Assembly (NCBI GenBank): GCA_029945495.1
Contig: JAQSCR010000522.1
Coordinates: forward strand, 1-9,944
Length of the DNA stretch: 9,944 bases
Direction: 5' to 3'
Origin: Pseudolabrys sp.
Lineage (GTDB): Bacteria; Pseudomonadota; Alphaproteobacteria; Rhizobiales; Xanthobacteraceae
Shown: positions 1 to 5,558 of the stretch, one piece after another
Layout: each line of letters starts with the position of its first letter
Position numbering within the stretch: the stretch's first letter is position 1
Notes under the pieces: model-generated
Database searches by the model: none
The model's input: the letters and a program-made list of their open reading frames with translations, nothing else
What the model was told of the DNA's origin: nothing
Program-made: the position numbers and the translations under genes

Positions 1-660
1 GGCGAACAACGCGCCGCTATCGGACTGCATGTCACGCTGACCGCGCCGTTCAAGCCGCTGAGCGAAGGCTTTGCGCCGACGCGCGACAGCCAGTTCCTGC
101 CGCATCCGGAATTGATGCGCGCGGCGATGGCGCGCCGCCTGCAGCCGGAATTGCTGGCGATCGAGATCGCCACGCAGGTACGCGCCTTTCTCGAGACTTT
201 CGGCCGCCTGCCCGACTTCCTCGACGGCCATCAGCACGTGCAGTTGCTGCCGCAAGTGCGCAACGCTTTCCTTAAAGTAGCGAGCGAGACCGCACCCAAT
301 GCCTGGGTGCGACAATGTGGCCGGGCGCGCGCTGGGCGGCCGCTGCACGACCGCAAATCGCTGGTGCTGGACGTCCTGAGCCTCGGTTTCAAGAGTCAGG
401 CGGCGCGCCACGGCGTTTCCACCAATCCGGCCTTTGCCGGCGCCTACGGGTTTACCGCCAAGGCGCGGTTTTCCCGCATTTTCCCGCGCTTTCTCAAAGG
501 CCTGCCGGACGGCGGCCTGATCATGTGTCATCCGGGCTTCGTCGATGACGAATTAAAAAGTCTCGATTCGCTGACGACGTTGCGTGAGCACGAATTCGCC
601 TTCTTCAATTCGGATGCTTATTCGGAGGTGCTGGCGGCGCACGGCGTCGAACTGGCTTAA
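1..660 (+). CDS. ChbG/HpnK family (YdjC-type) deacetylase, 5' end missing
   Basis: The reading frame is open from the first base, so the start lies before the window and 219 C-terminal residues are visible. Family motifs are GLHVTLT at visible residues 8-14, DGHQHVQLLP around residues 75-84 with a His-x-His pair (77 and 79), and MCHPGF near the C-terminus. In YdjC/ChbG/HpnK proteins these histidines, with an N-terminal Asp not visible here, bind the catalytic metal. The family removes acetyl groups from N-acetylated sugars such as diacetylchitobiose, or acts on hopanoid precursors. No hopanoid or chitobiose genes are visible beside it, so the substrate cannot be named. The downstream DUF2076 gene starts 71 nt later on the same strand with its own ribosome binding site. 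The family call is firm and the substrate is open. Confidence 0.88.
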   Translation, partial: GEQRAAIGLHVTLTAPFKPLSEGFAPTRDSQFLPHPELMRAAMARRLQPELLAIEIATQVRAFLETFGRLPDFLDGHQHVQLLPQVRNAFLKVASETAPNAWVRQCGRARAGRPLHDRKSLVLDVLSLGFKSQAARHGVSTNPAFAGAYGFTAKARFSRIFPRFLKGLPDGGLIMCHPGFVDDELKSLDSLTTLREHEFAFFNSDAYSEVLAAHGVELA

Positions 661-731
661 GCCCCCTGGCGAAAGCTGACGGGCCGCCTAGATAAAAGTT
701 CGCTCGCAGCTGCCATAACGGGAGAACACGG

Positions 732-1442
732 ATGACTCCGCAGGAACGCCAACTGGTGACCGACCTGTTCGACCGCCTTGCGCGGCTGGAAGGTTCGCCG
801 CGCGACACTGAAGCCGAGCGCGCGATTGCCGACGGCGCCAGCCGCGCGCCGCATGCCCTCTACGCGCTGGTGCAGACGGCGCTGGTGCAGGACGAGGCGC
901 TGCGGCGCGCCGATGCGCGCATCCGCGAACTCAGCGGCGAAGGCGACACAGCGCCGAGCGGCGGCGGATTTCTCGACAGCATGCGCAATGCGATTAGCGG
1001 GCACGGTTCGGTGCCGAGCGTACGAGCCTCCGCCAGCGACAGCCGCTGGAACACCGGTGGCGCGCTACAGCAAGGCGCTGCGCCAGCCGCGGCGCAAGCG
1101 CCGGCTCCCGGCGTTGGCGGCGGGTCGTTTCTCGGCACCGCGGCGGCATCCGCTGCCGGTGTCATCGGCGGCGCGCTGCTGTTCAATTCGATCGGCTCGC
1201 TGTTCGGCGGCCATCAAGGCGGCAGCGCCTTCGGCGATACGCGGGACAATGCGCCGTCGTCGGGTTCACCCTGGGACAGCAACGCCGCAGGCGGCGATCT
1301 GTCGCGCGACGCAGGCCTGAACGATATTGGCGGCGGACGCAGCGCCGGCCTGTTCGACAGCGGCGACAACGATGACGGCAACGTCGATCTGGCCGATTCA
1401 GGTGGCGACTTTGGCGGCGATGGCGGCGGCGGCGACGCCTAG
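732..1442 (+). CDS. DUF2076 domain-containing protein
   Basis: This 236-residue protein opens with MTPQERQLVTDLFDRLARLE and an Ala/Arg-rich helical region to about residue 68. That start is the hallmark of DUF2076 (PF09849), a family common in Proteobacteria with no established biochemical role; database names call it a periplasmic ligand-binding sensor, which I would not rely on. Residues 72-130 are a low-complexity Gly/Ala/Pro linker. Residues 131-159 form a Gly/Ala-rich hydrophobic stretch that could touch or cross a membrane. The last 60 or so residues are Gly/Asp/Ser-rich and strongly acidic, ending in a GGDGGGGDA-like tail. There is no conventional signal peptide. The start is supported by GGGAG at 720-724, seven bases before ATG. 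The gene converges on the L,D-transpeptidase gene, with only 5 nt between the two stop codons and no terminator hairpin visible. Confidence 0.85.
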   Translation: MTPQERQLVTDLFDRLARLEGSPRDTEAERAIADGASRAPHALYALVQTALVQDEALRRADARIRELSGEGDTAPSGGGFLDSMRNAISGHGSVPSVRASASDSRWNTGGALQQGAAPAAAQAPAPGVGGGSFLGTAAASAAGVIGGALLFNSIGSLFGGHQGGSAFGDTRDNAPSSGSPWDSNAAGGDLSRDAGLNDIGGGRSAGLFDSGDNDDGNVDLADSGGDFGGDGGGGDA

Positions 1443-1447
1443 TCGAT

Positions 1448-2215
1448 CTACAACACCAGAACCTTGGCGCCGACCTTCACGCGGCCGTAGAGGTCGATGA
1501 CGTCCGCATTGCGCATGCGGATGCAGCCGGACGACACGTTCCTGCCAATAGTCCAGGGTTCGTTCGACCCGTGGATGCGATACAGCGTCGAGCCGAGATA
1601 GAGCGCCCGCGCGCCCAGCGGGTTATTCGGACCACCGGCCATGAAATGCGGCAGGCCGGGCTGGCGCTCGAGCATTTCCTTCGGCGGCACCCAGTCGGGC
1701 CATTCCTTCTTCGACGACACCGTATGCTCACCCGACCAGGTGAAGCCCGGCCGGCCGACGCCGATGCCGTAACGCAAGGCGCGGCCGCCCGGCTGCACCA
1801 GGTAGAGAAATTTCTGCGGTGTATCGATGACGATGGTGCCGGGTGCTTCCGGGCCTTGATAGACAACTTCCTGACGCTGATAGACCGGATCGATCGGGTA
1901 GCCGTCCTGCTCGGCCGCCGGATCGATCATAGGTCCAGACATGGGCCCGGTGTTGGCATAGAGCGGTTGCGGGCTAGGCGCCGGTTCGCCGTAATAACCT
2001 TGCGGCGGCGCGACATATTGCGGTTGCCGGCCGTTGTCGCCGAACAGAAATTCGATGAAGCCGCCGCCAAGATTGGCTTCCATGCGCTGCGGCTGCGCCA
2101 CCACGACCATCGGCGGCGTCATCGACTGCGCCATAGCGGGATTCGCGAGCAAGCTCGCTATCGCCGTGCTGGCGAGCAGGCTGGCGGCAAGAGCAATAAG
2201 AACCGAACGCTGCAT
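1448..2215 (-). CDS. Periplasmic L,D-transpeptidase, YkuD domain (ErfK/YbiS/YnhG type)
   Basis: The protein has 255 residues. An N-terminal signal peptide (hydrophobic residues 4-24, ending near ANPAMAQ at about 30) sends it to the periplasm. A Pro/Gln/Tyr-rich linker follows to about residue 120, then a YkuD catalytic domain fills the C-terminal half. YkuD enzymes make 3-3 cross-links in peptidoglycan or attach proteins to it through a cysteine acyl-enzyme. The catalytic region is visible: His215 in YRIHGSNEPW and Cys231 in VSSGCIRMRN, matching the family's HG...SxGC[IV]R signature. The usual SHGC histidine is Ser here, a variant I recall from rhizobial paralogues. The gene appears monocistronic. 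A palindromic repeat starts 17 nt upstream of the ATG, so it probably lies in the leader or promoter, and the ribosome binding site there is weak. Which cross-link or protein it acts on cannot be read. Confidence 0.93.
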   Translation of the reverse strand: MQRSVLIALAASLLASTAIASLLANPAMAQSMTPPMVVVAQPQRMEANLGGGFIEFLFGDNGRQPQYVAPPQGYYGEPAPSPQPLYANTGPMSGPMIDPAAEQDGYPIDPVYQRQEVVYQGPEAPGTIVIDTPQKFLYLVQPGGRALRYGIGVGRPGFTWSGEHTVSSKKEWPDWVPPKEMLERQPGLPHFMAGGPNNPLGARALYLGSTLYRIHGSNEPWTIGRNVSSGCIRMRNADVIDLYGRVKVGAKVLVL

Positions 2216-2232
2216 TACGCTACTTTTTCCCT

Positions 2233-2304
2233 GCGCATGATCTTGTCCGAAAACCGGTACCCATCCCCGATCAAGTCGAGGACATGCTTTTCGGGATCAT
2301 GCGC
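2233..2304. repeat. Rhizobial palindromic intergenic repeat, long form, copy 1
   Basis: This 72-bp element has perfect 10-bp terminal inverted arms (gcgcatgatc at 2233-2242, gatcatgcgc at 2295-2304). An inner pair, ccgaaaa near 2247 and ttttcgg near 2288, extends the stem with a 4-nt asymmetric bulge. It lies between the divergent L,D-transpeptidase and CheZ-like genes. Copies 2 and 3 at 3224 and 5490 have the same orientation. I recognise the family from memory as a common non-coding repeat of Bradyrhizobium-like genomes; its function is not established. Confidence 0.9.
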
Positions 2305-2432
2305 GCAAACCCTAATTCGTCCGGTGCAGTACAGAGCCAAACCAACACCGATTGGTAAACCATGCCGGCCGTGAGCCGAAATTGCCGCGCGCCGGGGAGC
2401 GCTTCGTCGCCGTAGCGTTTATTTTGCGTAAA

Positions 2433-2470
2433 GCGCGGCGCGGCGTGGTTAATGCAATGTTGCGCCGCGC
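2433..2470. repeat. 9-bp perfect inverted repeat upstream of the CheZ-like gene
   Basis: GCGCGGCGC at 2433-2441 is the exact reverse complement of 2462-2470, with a 20-nt AT-richer loop holding ttaatgcaat. It sits about 92 nt before the GTG start. No T-run follows, so it is not an intrinsic terminator. It could be an operator or leader hairpin, or chance in GC-rich DNA. The rest of 2305-2562, the upstream region of the CheZ-like gene, holds no convincing promoter or gene. Confidence 0.35.
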
Positions 2471-2550
2471 GGAATTTTATCGCGGGCGATGGCGGCGCGT
2501 GCAACCCAGCGTTAATCGGCGCTGCGGTAGGCTTGGCGCCGGCACTTGTC

Positions 2551-2557
2551 AGGGGAG
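2551..2557 (+). promoter_or_regulatory. Ribosome binding site fixing the GTG start of the CheZ-like gene
   Basis: AGGGGAG is a strong match to the anti-Shine-Dalgarno complement and ends five bases before GTG at 2563. The in-frame ATG at 2452 has no comparable site and would add 37 residues unlike the family, so GTG 2563 is preferred. Confidence 0.75.
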
Positions 2558-2562
2558 TTGGC

Positions 2563-3216
2563 GTGCAGCGCAAGGTGTTCCGTATCGAAGCGATGATGGC
2601 GGGCAAACGGCCGGTGGCCGCCGCCTATGCCGAGCATCGCCCGCGCGCGCAAGCCTACGTGCCGGCGCACGAACAATTATGCGCACGCGATGGCGGCAAT
2701 AGCGGACAAGGTTTGCAGACTGAGCTGATGCTGATCCGCGACACCCTCGCCTGCACCAAGCGCGATCTCGGCAACCTGATCGGCGCCGGCGACGAGCGCC
2801 ACATGACGCGGGCGAGCGACGAATTGAGCGCGGCGGTCGATGGCATGGAAATGGCGACGCAGAAAATTCTCAAATCGGTCGAGGTCATCGACGACAGCGC
2901 CAAGGCGCTCACCGCCTCGCTCAAGGACGACTACAAACGCGGCCTGACGCAGGACATCCAGGACAACGTGCTGCGCATTTACGAGTCGTGCAATTTCCAG
3001 GACATCGCCGGCCAGCGCATCGGCAAGGTGATGACGACTTTGGAGACGATCGAGACGCAGGTGACAGACATGCTGGCGCGCTGCGACAACATCCCTGCCG
3101 CCAAGCCCGCCGTGCGCACCGCGCCGCCGGCGGAGTGCGGCCTGCTCAACGGCCCCAAGCTAGACAGTGACGCCGGCCACGCCAGCCAGCACGACATCGA
3201 CATGATGTTCGGCTGA
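2563..3216 (+). CDS. cheZ: CheZ-like protein phosphatase (alphaproteobacterial type)
   Basis: With the GTG start the protein has 217 residues and opens MQRKVFRIEAMM, like the (M)xQRKRFRIE start I recall for alphaproteobacterial CheZ-family proteins. The middle is a long charged helical region (about 50-170). The key motif is CNFQDIAGQRIGKV, with Asp147 and Gln151 spaced exactly like the catalytic Asp143-x3-Gln147 pair of E. coli CheZ, which speeds loss of phosphate from CheY-P. The protein ends QHDIDMMFG, resembling the C-terminal peptide by which CheZ docks onto CheY. The central helices fit the CheZ four-helix-bundle dimer. No flagellar or chemotaxis gene lies nearby, so the partner response regulator is unknown. 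The family call is good; the exact target is inferred. Confidence 0.82.
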   Translation: MQRKVFRIEAMMAGKRPVAAAYAEHRPRAQAYVPAHEQLCARDGGNSGQGLQTELMLIRDTLACTKRDLGNLIGAGDERHMTRASDELSAAVDGMEMATQKILKSVEVIDDSAKALTASLKDDYKRGLTQDIQDNVLRIYESCNFQDIAGQRIGKVMTTLETIETQVTDMLARCDNIPAAKPAVRTAPPAECGLLNGPKLDSDAGHASQHDIDMMFG

Positions 3217-3223
3217 CACTTTT

Positions 3224-3294
3224 GCGCATGACCCCTTCCGAAAACCGGTTCCCATCCCCGATCAAGTCGAGGACATGCTTTTTGGGATCATGCG
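3224..3294. repeat. Rhizobial palindromic intergenic repeat, long form, copy 2
   Basis: This 71-bp copy is identical to copy 1 at 65 of 71 positions by eye. The changes are at the arm/bulge (accccttcc in place of atcttgtcc), ggttcc for ggtacc, and tttttgg for ttttcgg. It occupies nearly all of the space between the stop of the CheZ-like gene (3216) and the stop of the convergent MFS gene (3295). Because it can form a stem on either strand it could protect or end both transcripts; this is inferred from position. It has no U-tract of the intrinsic-terminator kind. Confidence 0.9.
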
Positions 3295-4500
3295 TTAGGC
3301 CGGCCTTCTGATCGCGATGAAACAGACCAGCGCCGCCGCGGCAAAGCCGCAGGCCAACGCTAGCGCCGCGAAATCGGAGGCGCGATCGACCACGAACGCC
3401 ATAACCAGAGGCGCCGCCGCCTGCACCAGCAGGAAGGGCGCCGCGAGCCGCCCCATCAGCAGCCCGTAACCGGAGGCGCCGAACAGCGCCAACGGCACCG
3501 CGCCGCGCGTGATGGTGACGAGCCCGTTGGCGCCGCCGAACATCAGCGCGAATGCCGCCGCCACCGGCACCGAGACGCCGAGCACCGCCAGCATCACGAA
3601 TGCGCACAGCAAGGTGCCGAGCGCGAAGCGCACCACCCACAGCGGATGCAGATCTCTGCCGAAGGAAAATTCGATCAGCCGCGCGCCGACCTGCGCCGGC
3701 CCGAACAGCGCGCCGATCCACACCACGGTGCCGGCATCGATGCCGGAGCGCGAGAAAATCGCCAGCAGGTGCGCCGACAGGCCGGACGGCACGAAAGCGT
3801 ATGCCGCGAAGGCCGACGCCACCAAAATGAATGGCAGGCCCTTCGACGGCAGCAGCTTTTGCGGCGCCTCGACATCGCCTGTTTTCGGCACGACGATTTC
3901 GGCGCGGCCGCGCGGCAAGAGAAAAGCGTGCAGCGGCGCGGCGACCAAGGCGAGCAGCGCGGCATAAACCAGATAGGTGCCGCGCCAGCCGACCGCTTCG
4001 ATCAGGAAATGCGTAGCCGGCCAGCCCGCTGTCGAGGCAAATCCGCCGGCGAGCGTCAACGCCGTGATCGGCCGCCGCGCAGCAGCGCCGAAGATGCGGC
4101 CGAGCGTGCCGAAGGCGGCGTCATAAAGGCTGGCCGATAAGGCCGTGCCGAGAACCACCCAGACCGCGAAATAGGCGACCGGCGTGTCGACAACGGCGAG
4201 CAACGCGAGGCCGAGCGCACCAATGAGCGAACCCGCGGTCATCACGACATGACCGCCGAAGCGATCGATCGATCGGCCGACGAATGGCGCGACCAGGCCT
4301 GCCACCAGCAGGCAGACCGAAAATCCGGCCATCGAGAACGCCATCGACCATGAGTGCTCGGCCGCGATCAGCGGCACGATCAGCACCGGCGTGTAGAAAA
4401 TCGTGCCCCACGCCAGAATCTGGGTGATGCCGAGCACCAGCACCGCGCGCCAAGGCCCTCGTAGAATTGGTCCGTGGGTGAATTCGCGGGGAGAAGGCAT
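3295..4500 (-). CDS. MFS family transporter
   Basis: This 401-residue, strongly hydrophobic protein has the length and pattern of a 12-helix major facilitator carrier. The loop between helices 2 and 3 carries the MFS signature GRSIDRFGG (residues 75-83), matching G-x-x-x-D-R-x-G-G. The opening helix reads LGITQILAWGTIFYTPVLIV, like monocarboxylate/oxalate-type MFS proteins, and a hydrophilic central loop (about residues 205-225, with EIVVPKTGDVEAPQKL) separates the two halves. It should sit in the inner membrane and move a small solute by proton-coupled uptake or efflux; the substrate cannot be read. The ATG at 4500 has only a weak upstream site (cgga), so the exact start is less certain. It lies 92 nt downstream of the lipoprotein gene on the same strand and could be co-transcribed with it. 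No regulator is adjacent. Confidence 0.88.
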   Translation of the reverse strand: MPSPREFTHGPILRGPWRAVLVLGITQILAWGTIFYTPVLIVPLIAAEHSWSMAFSMAGFSVCLLVAGLVAPFVGRSIDRFGGHVVMTAGSLIGALGLALLAVVDTPVAYFAVWVVLGTALSASLYDAAFGTLGRIFGAAARRPITALTLAGGFASTAGWPATHFLIEAVGWRGTYLVYAALLALVAAPLHAFLLPRGRAEIVVPKTGDVEAPQKLLPSKGLPFILVASAFAAYAFVPSGLSAHLLAIFSRSGIDAGTVVWIGALFGPAQVGARLIEFSFGRDLHPLWVVRFALGTLLCAFVMLAVLGVSVPVAAAFALMFGGANGLVTITRGAVPLALFGASGYGLLMGRLAAPFLLVQAAAPLVMAFVVDRASDFAALALACGFAAAALVCFIAIRRPA

Positions 4501-4547
4501 GGAAATCCGGCGTGAAGGAACGAATCCAACACTAGCACGGCAGCGCG

Positions 4548-4579
4548 CGGCTGCTCATGCGCGCCGCGCCGAGCAGCCG
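4548..4579. repeat. Inverted repeat in the lipoprotein/MFS gap
   Basis: A 9-bp stem (cggctgctc at 4548-4556, gagcagccg at 4571-4579) with a 14-nt GC-rich loop lies 13 nt beyond the lipoprotein stop codon on the minus strand. No T-run follows it in that direction, so it is at best a weak or Rho-assisted terminator or an mRNA-end-protecting hairpin. Confidence 0.4.
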
Positions 4580-4592
4580 GTTGCGTCGTTCT

Positions 4593-5231
4593 TTATTGCC
4601 GCTGGATCGGCGGCTGCACTGGCTTGGGCGCTGCGGCCGGTTTGGCGGCGGGCTTCGCCGCCGGTTTGGCCGCCGGTTTGGCCGCCGGCTTCTTGGCTGC
4701 CGCTTTCGGCCGCGGCATTTTCGCGCCTTCCGGCGGGCAGCGCACATAGACCATGGTGCCGTAGCGGCCCTGCACTTCCGGATCGAGCCAGCGCAGAATC
4801 AGAATGCGGCCGTCGAACTGCAGGACCTCACGGTCCTGCTGGCTGCCCGGCGGGTCCTCGGCCGGTCCGATGAAGTTCTTGCCGCCGGGCGCGCCTTTGA
4901 CGCGCAGTTCGGTCGGCGTCGGCTGGTCGGCGAGATGCATCATCACCCCGCCGGCGGTGCCTTGGGTAATGATATAGGGCTGCTTGCATTGGTTGATCGC
5001 GGCGGCTTCGGTGCGCGCCTTGTCCTCTTCTTTGTGGTACGCGGCCAGGCCGTAGCTGCCGACCAGATCCTGCGGCGGGAACGAAGGCGGCAAGGTCTGC
5101 GCCACCGGCGGCGGCGGCGGTTCGACCGCTTCATTGGTGGTGGCACAGCCGGCAAGGCCAAAACCGAGCCCCAGCGCGAGAAGAATGAATGCCGGGATGG
5201 ACGGCAGCTTGTGGCTTTGGCGGCGGATCAT
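4593..5231 (-). CDS. Putative lipoprotein with Lys-Pro-Ala-Ala repeat tail, function unknown
   Basis: From the ATG at 5231 the protein has 212 residues. The N-terminus is basic (MIRRQSHK), followed by a hydrophobic stretch and the lipobox LAGC with Cys29, so export and lipid attachment are likely. A short Pro-rich linker (EPPPPPV) follows. The compact domain (about residues 50-165) includes DLVGSYGLAAYHKEEDKART, QCKQPYIITQG, VLQFDGRILILRW and a Cys in MVYVRCPP. I know similar sequences only as conserved hypothetical proteins of rhizobia. The C-terminus is basic and low in complexity, with five tandem KPAA units at residues 181-200, like histone-H1-type or cell-wall-binding tails. An in-frame ATG at 5288 would put 19 extra residues before the signal, and AGGAG at 5237-5241 favours 5231. 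It is divergent from groESL and upstream of the MFS gene. No function is assigned. Confidence 0.78.
   Translation of the reverse strand: MIRRQSHKLPSIPAFILLALGLGFGLAGCATTNEAVEPPPPPVAQTLPPSFPPQDLVGSYGLAAYHKEEDKARTEAAAINQCKQPYIITQGTAGGVMMHLADQPTPTELRVKGAPGGKNFIGPAEDPPGSQQDREVLQFDGRILILRWLDPEVQGRYGTMVYVRCPPEGAKMPRPKAAAKKPAAKPAAKPAAKPAAKPAAAPKPVQPPIQRQ
4632..4691 (-). repeat. 12-bp tandem repeat encoding five KPAA units
   Basis: Five imperfect 12-bp units (plus strand roughly gccgccggtttg) encode KPAA x5 in the lipoprotein tail. Such short in-frame units can gain or lose copies by slippage without breaking the frame. Confidence 0.8.
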
Positions 5232-5236
5232 TCGGG

Positions 5237-5241
5237 CTCCT
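5237..5241 (-). promoter_or_regulatory. Ribosome binding site fixing the lipoprotein start
   Basis: On the minus strand AGGAG lies five bases before ATG 5231. This, with the signal peptide beginning at that Met, decides against the upstream ATG at 5288. Confidence 0.75.
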
Positions 5242-5375
5242 GGGACGCGTTTCCGGCAAACATTGAGGTTCATTGGCGGGCCGTGCAAGCGCTAAGCCCA
5301 CCCGGTTCTCCTGACCGGCCTTTACGCCAGCATTACGGCCAGCGCCGGCCGATTTCGGTCGAATACCGGCCAAGC

Positions 5376-5404
5376 TTGACACCTAACCGTTAAGGCAATA
5401 TCTC
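5376..5404 (+). promoter_or_regulatory. groESL promoter, sigma70-like with RpoH-like features
   Basis: A perfect -35 box TTGACA (5376-5381) is followed, after 17 nt, by TATCTC (5399-5404) as a -10 box, which would start transcription near 5411, just before the CIRCE operator. The same bases also fit the alphaproteobacterial heat-shock form (CTTGAC, then CCTATNT; here CTTGAC at 5375-5380 and aaTATCT at 5397-5403). Either sigma factor or both could be used. The 327 nt between the lipoprotein and groES starts hold only this promoter, CIRCE and repeat copy 3. Confidence 0.7.
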
Positions 5405-5416
5405 CCCCTCGCACAA

Positions 5417-5443
5417 TTAGCACTCTCGGGTAAAGAGTGCTAA
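5417..5443 (+). promoter_or_regulatory. CIRCE operator (HrcA binding site)
   Basis: TTAGCACTC, nine spacer bases, then GAGTGCTAA: a perfect match to the CIRCE inverted repeat. HrcA binds it to repress chaperonin genes and releases it when GroEL is occupied by unfolded protein. It lies just downstream of the predicted transcription start, the usual place for repression. hrcA itself is not in the window. Confidence 0.97.
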
Positions 5444-5489
5444 GAGATTGCACCGACGACACTTTCCGCCTCCCACCAACTATTTGTTT

Positions 5490-5538
5490 GCGCATGATCT
5501 TGTCCGAAAACCGCTACCCACTTTTCGGGATCCTGCGC
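5490..5538. repeat. Rhizobial palindromic intergenic repeat, short form, copy 3
   Basis: This 49-bp copy matches copy 1 but lacks exactly the 23 nt corresponding to 2264-2286, leaving a tighter hairpin (tccgaaaa pairing with ttttcggga). Its right arm is gatcctgcgc, one mismatch from the perfect palindrome. It lies in the groESL 5' leader, between CIRCE and the groES ribosome binding site, so it would be transcribed as an RNA hairpin ending 20 nt before the ATG. Confidence 0.88.
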
Positions 5539-5548
5539 TAAAGCCAAC

Positions 5549-5554
5549 GAGGAA
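5549..5554 (+). promoter_or_regulatory. groES ribosome binding site
   Basis: GAGGAA lies four bases before the ATG at 5559. It marks that ATG, not the in-frame ATG at 5448, as the groES start; the earlier one would read through the palindromic repeat. Confidence 0.8.
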
Positions 5555-5558
5555 GCCC

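Noticed and set aside
1571..2374. A 267-codon plus-strand frame antisense to the L,D-transpeptidase
   Set aside because: Arg/His-rich shadow frame that runs through the palindromic repeat, with no recognisable domain, opposite a clear YkuD gene.
2452..2562. In-frame ATG start 37 codons upstream for the CheZ-like gene
   Set aside because: No Shine-Dalgarno match, and the start lies inside an inverted repeat; GTG 2563 has AGGGGAG at ideal spacing and restores the family N-terminus.
3224..3294. Repeat copies as CRISPR repeats or transposon ends
   Set aside because: Spacing is irregular (about 1 and 2.3 kb), the intervening DNA is ordinary genes, no spacer array exists, and no transposase or target-site duplication is visible.
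5448..5558. In-frame upstream ATG that would give GroES a 37-residue N-terminal extension
   Set aside because: The extension would be translated from the palindromic repeat, no ribosome binding site precedes it, and GroES universally starts at the MAKxxFRPL-type Met found at 5559 with GAGGAA before it.
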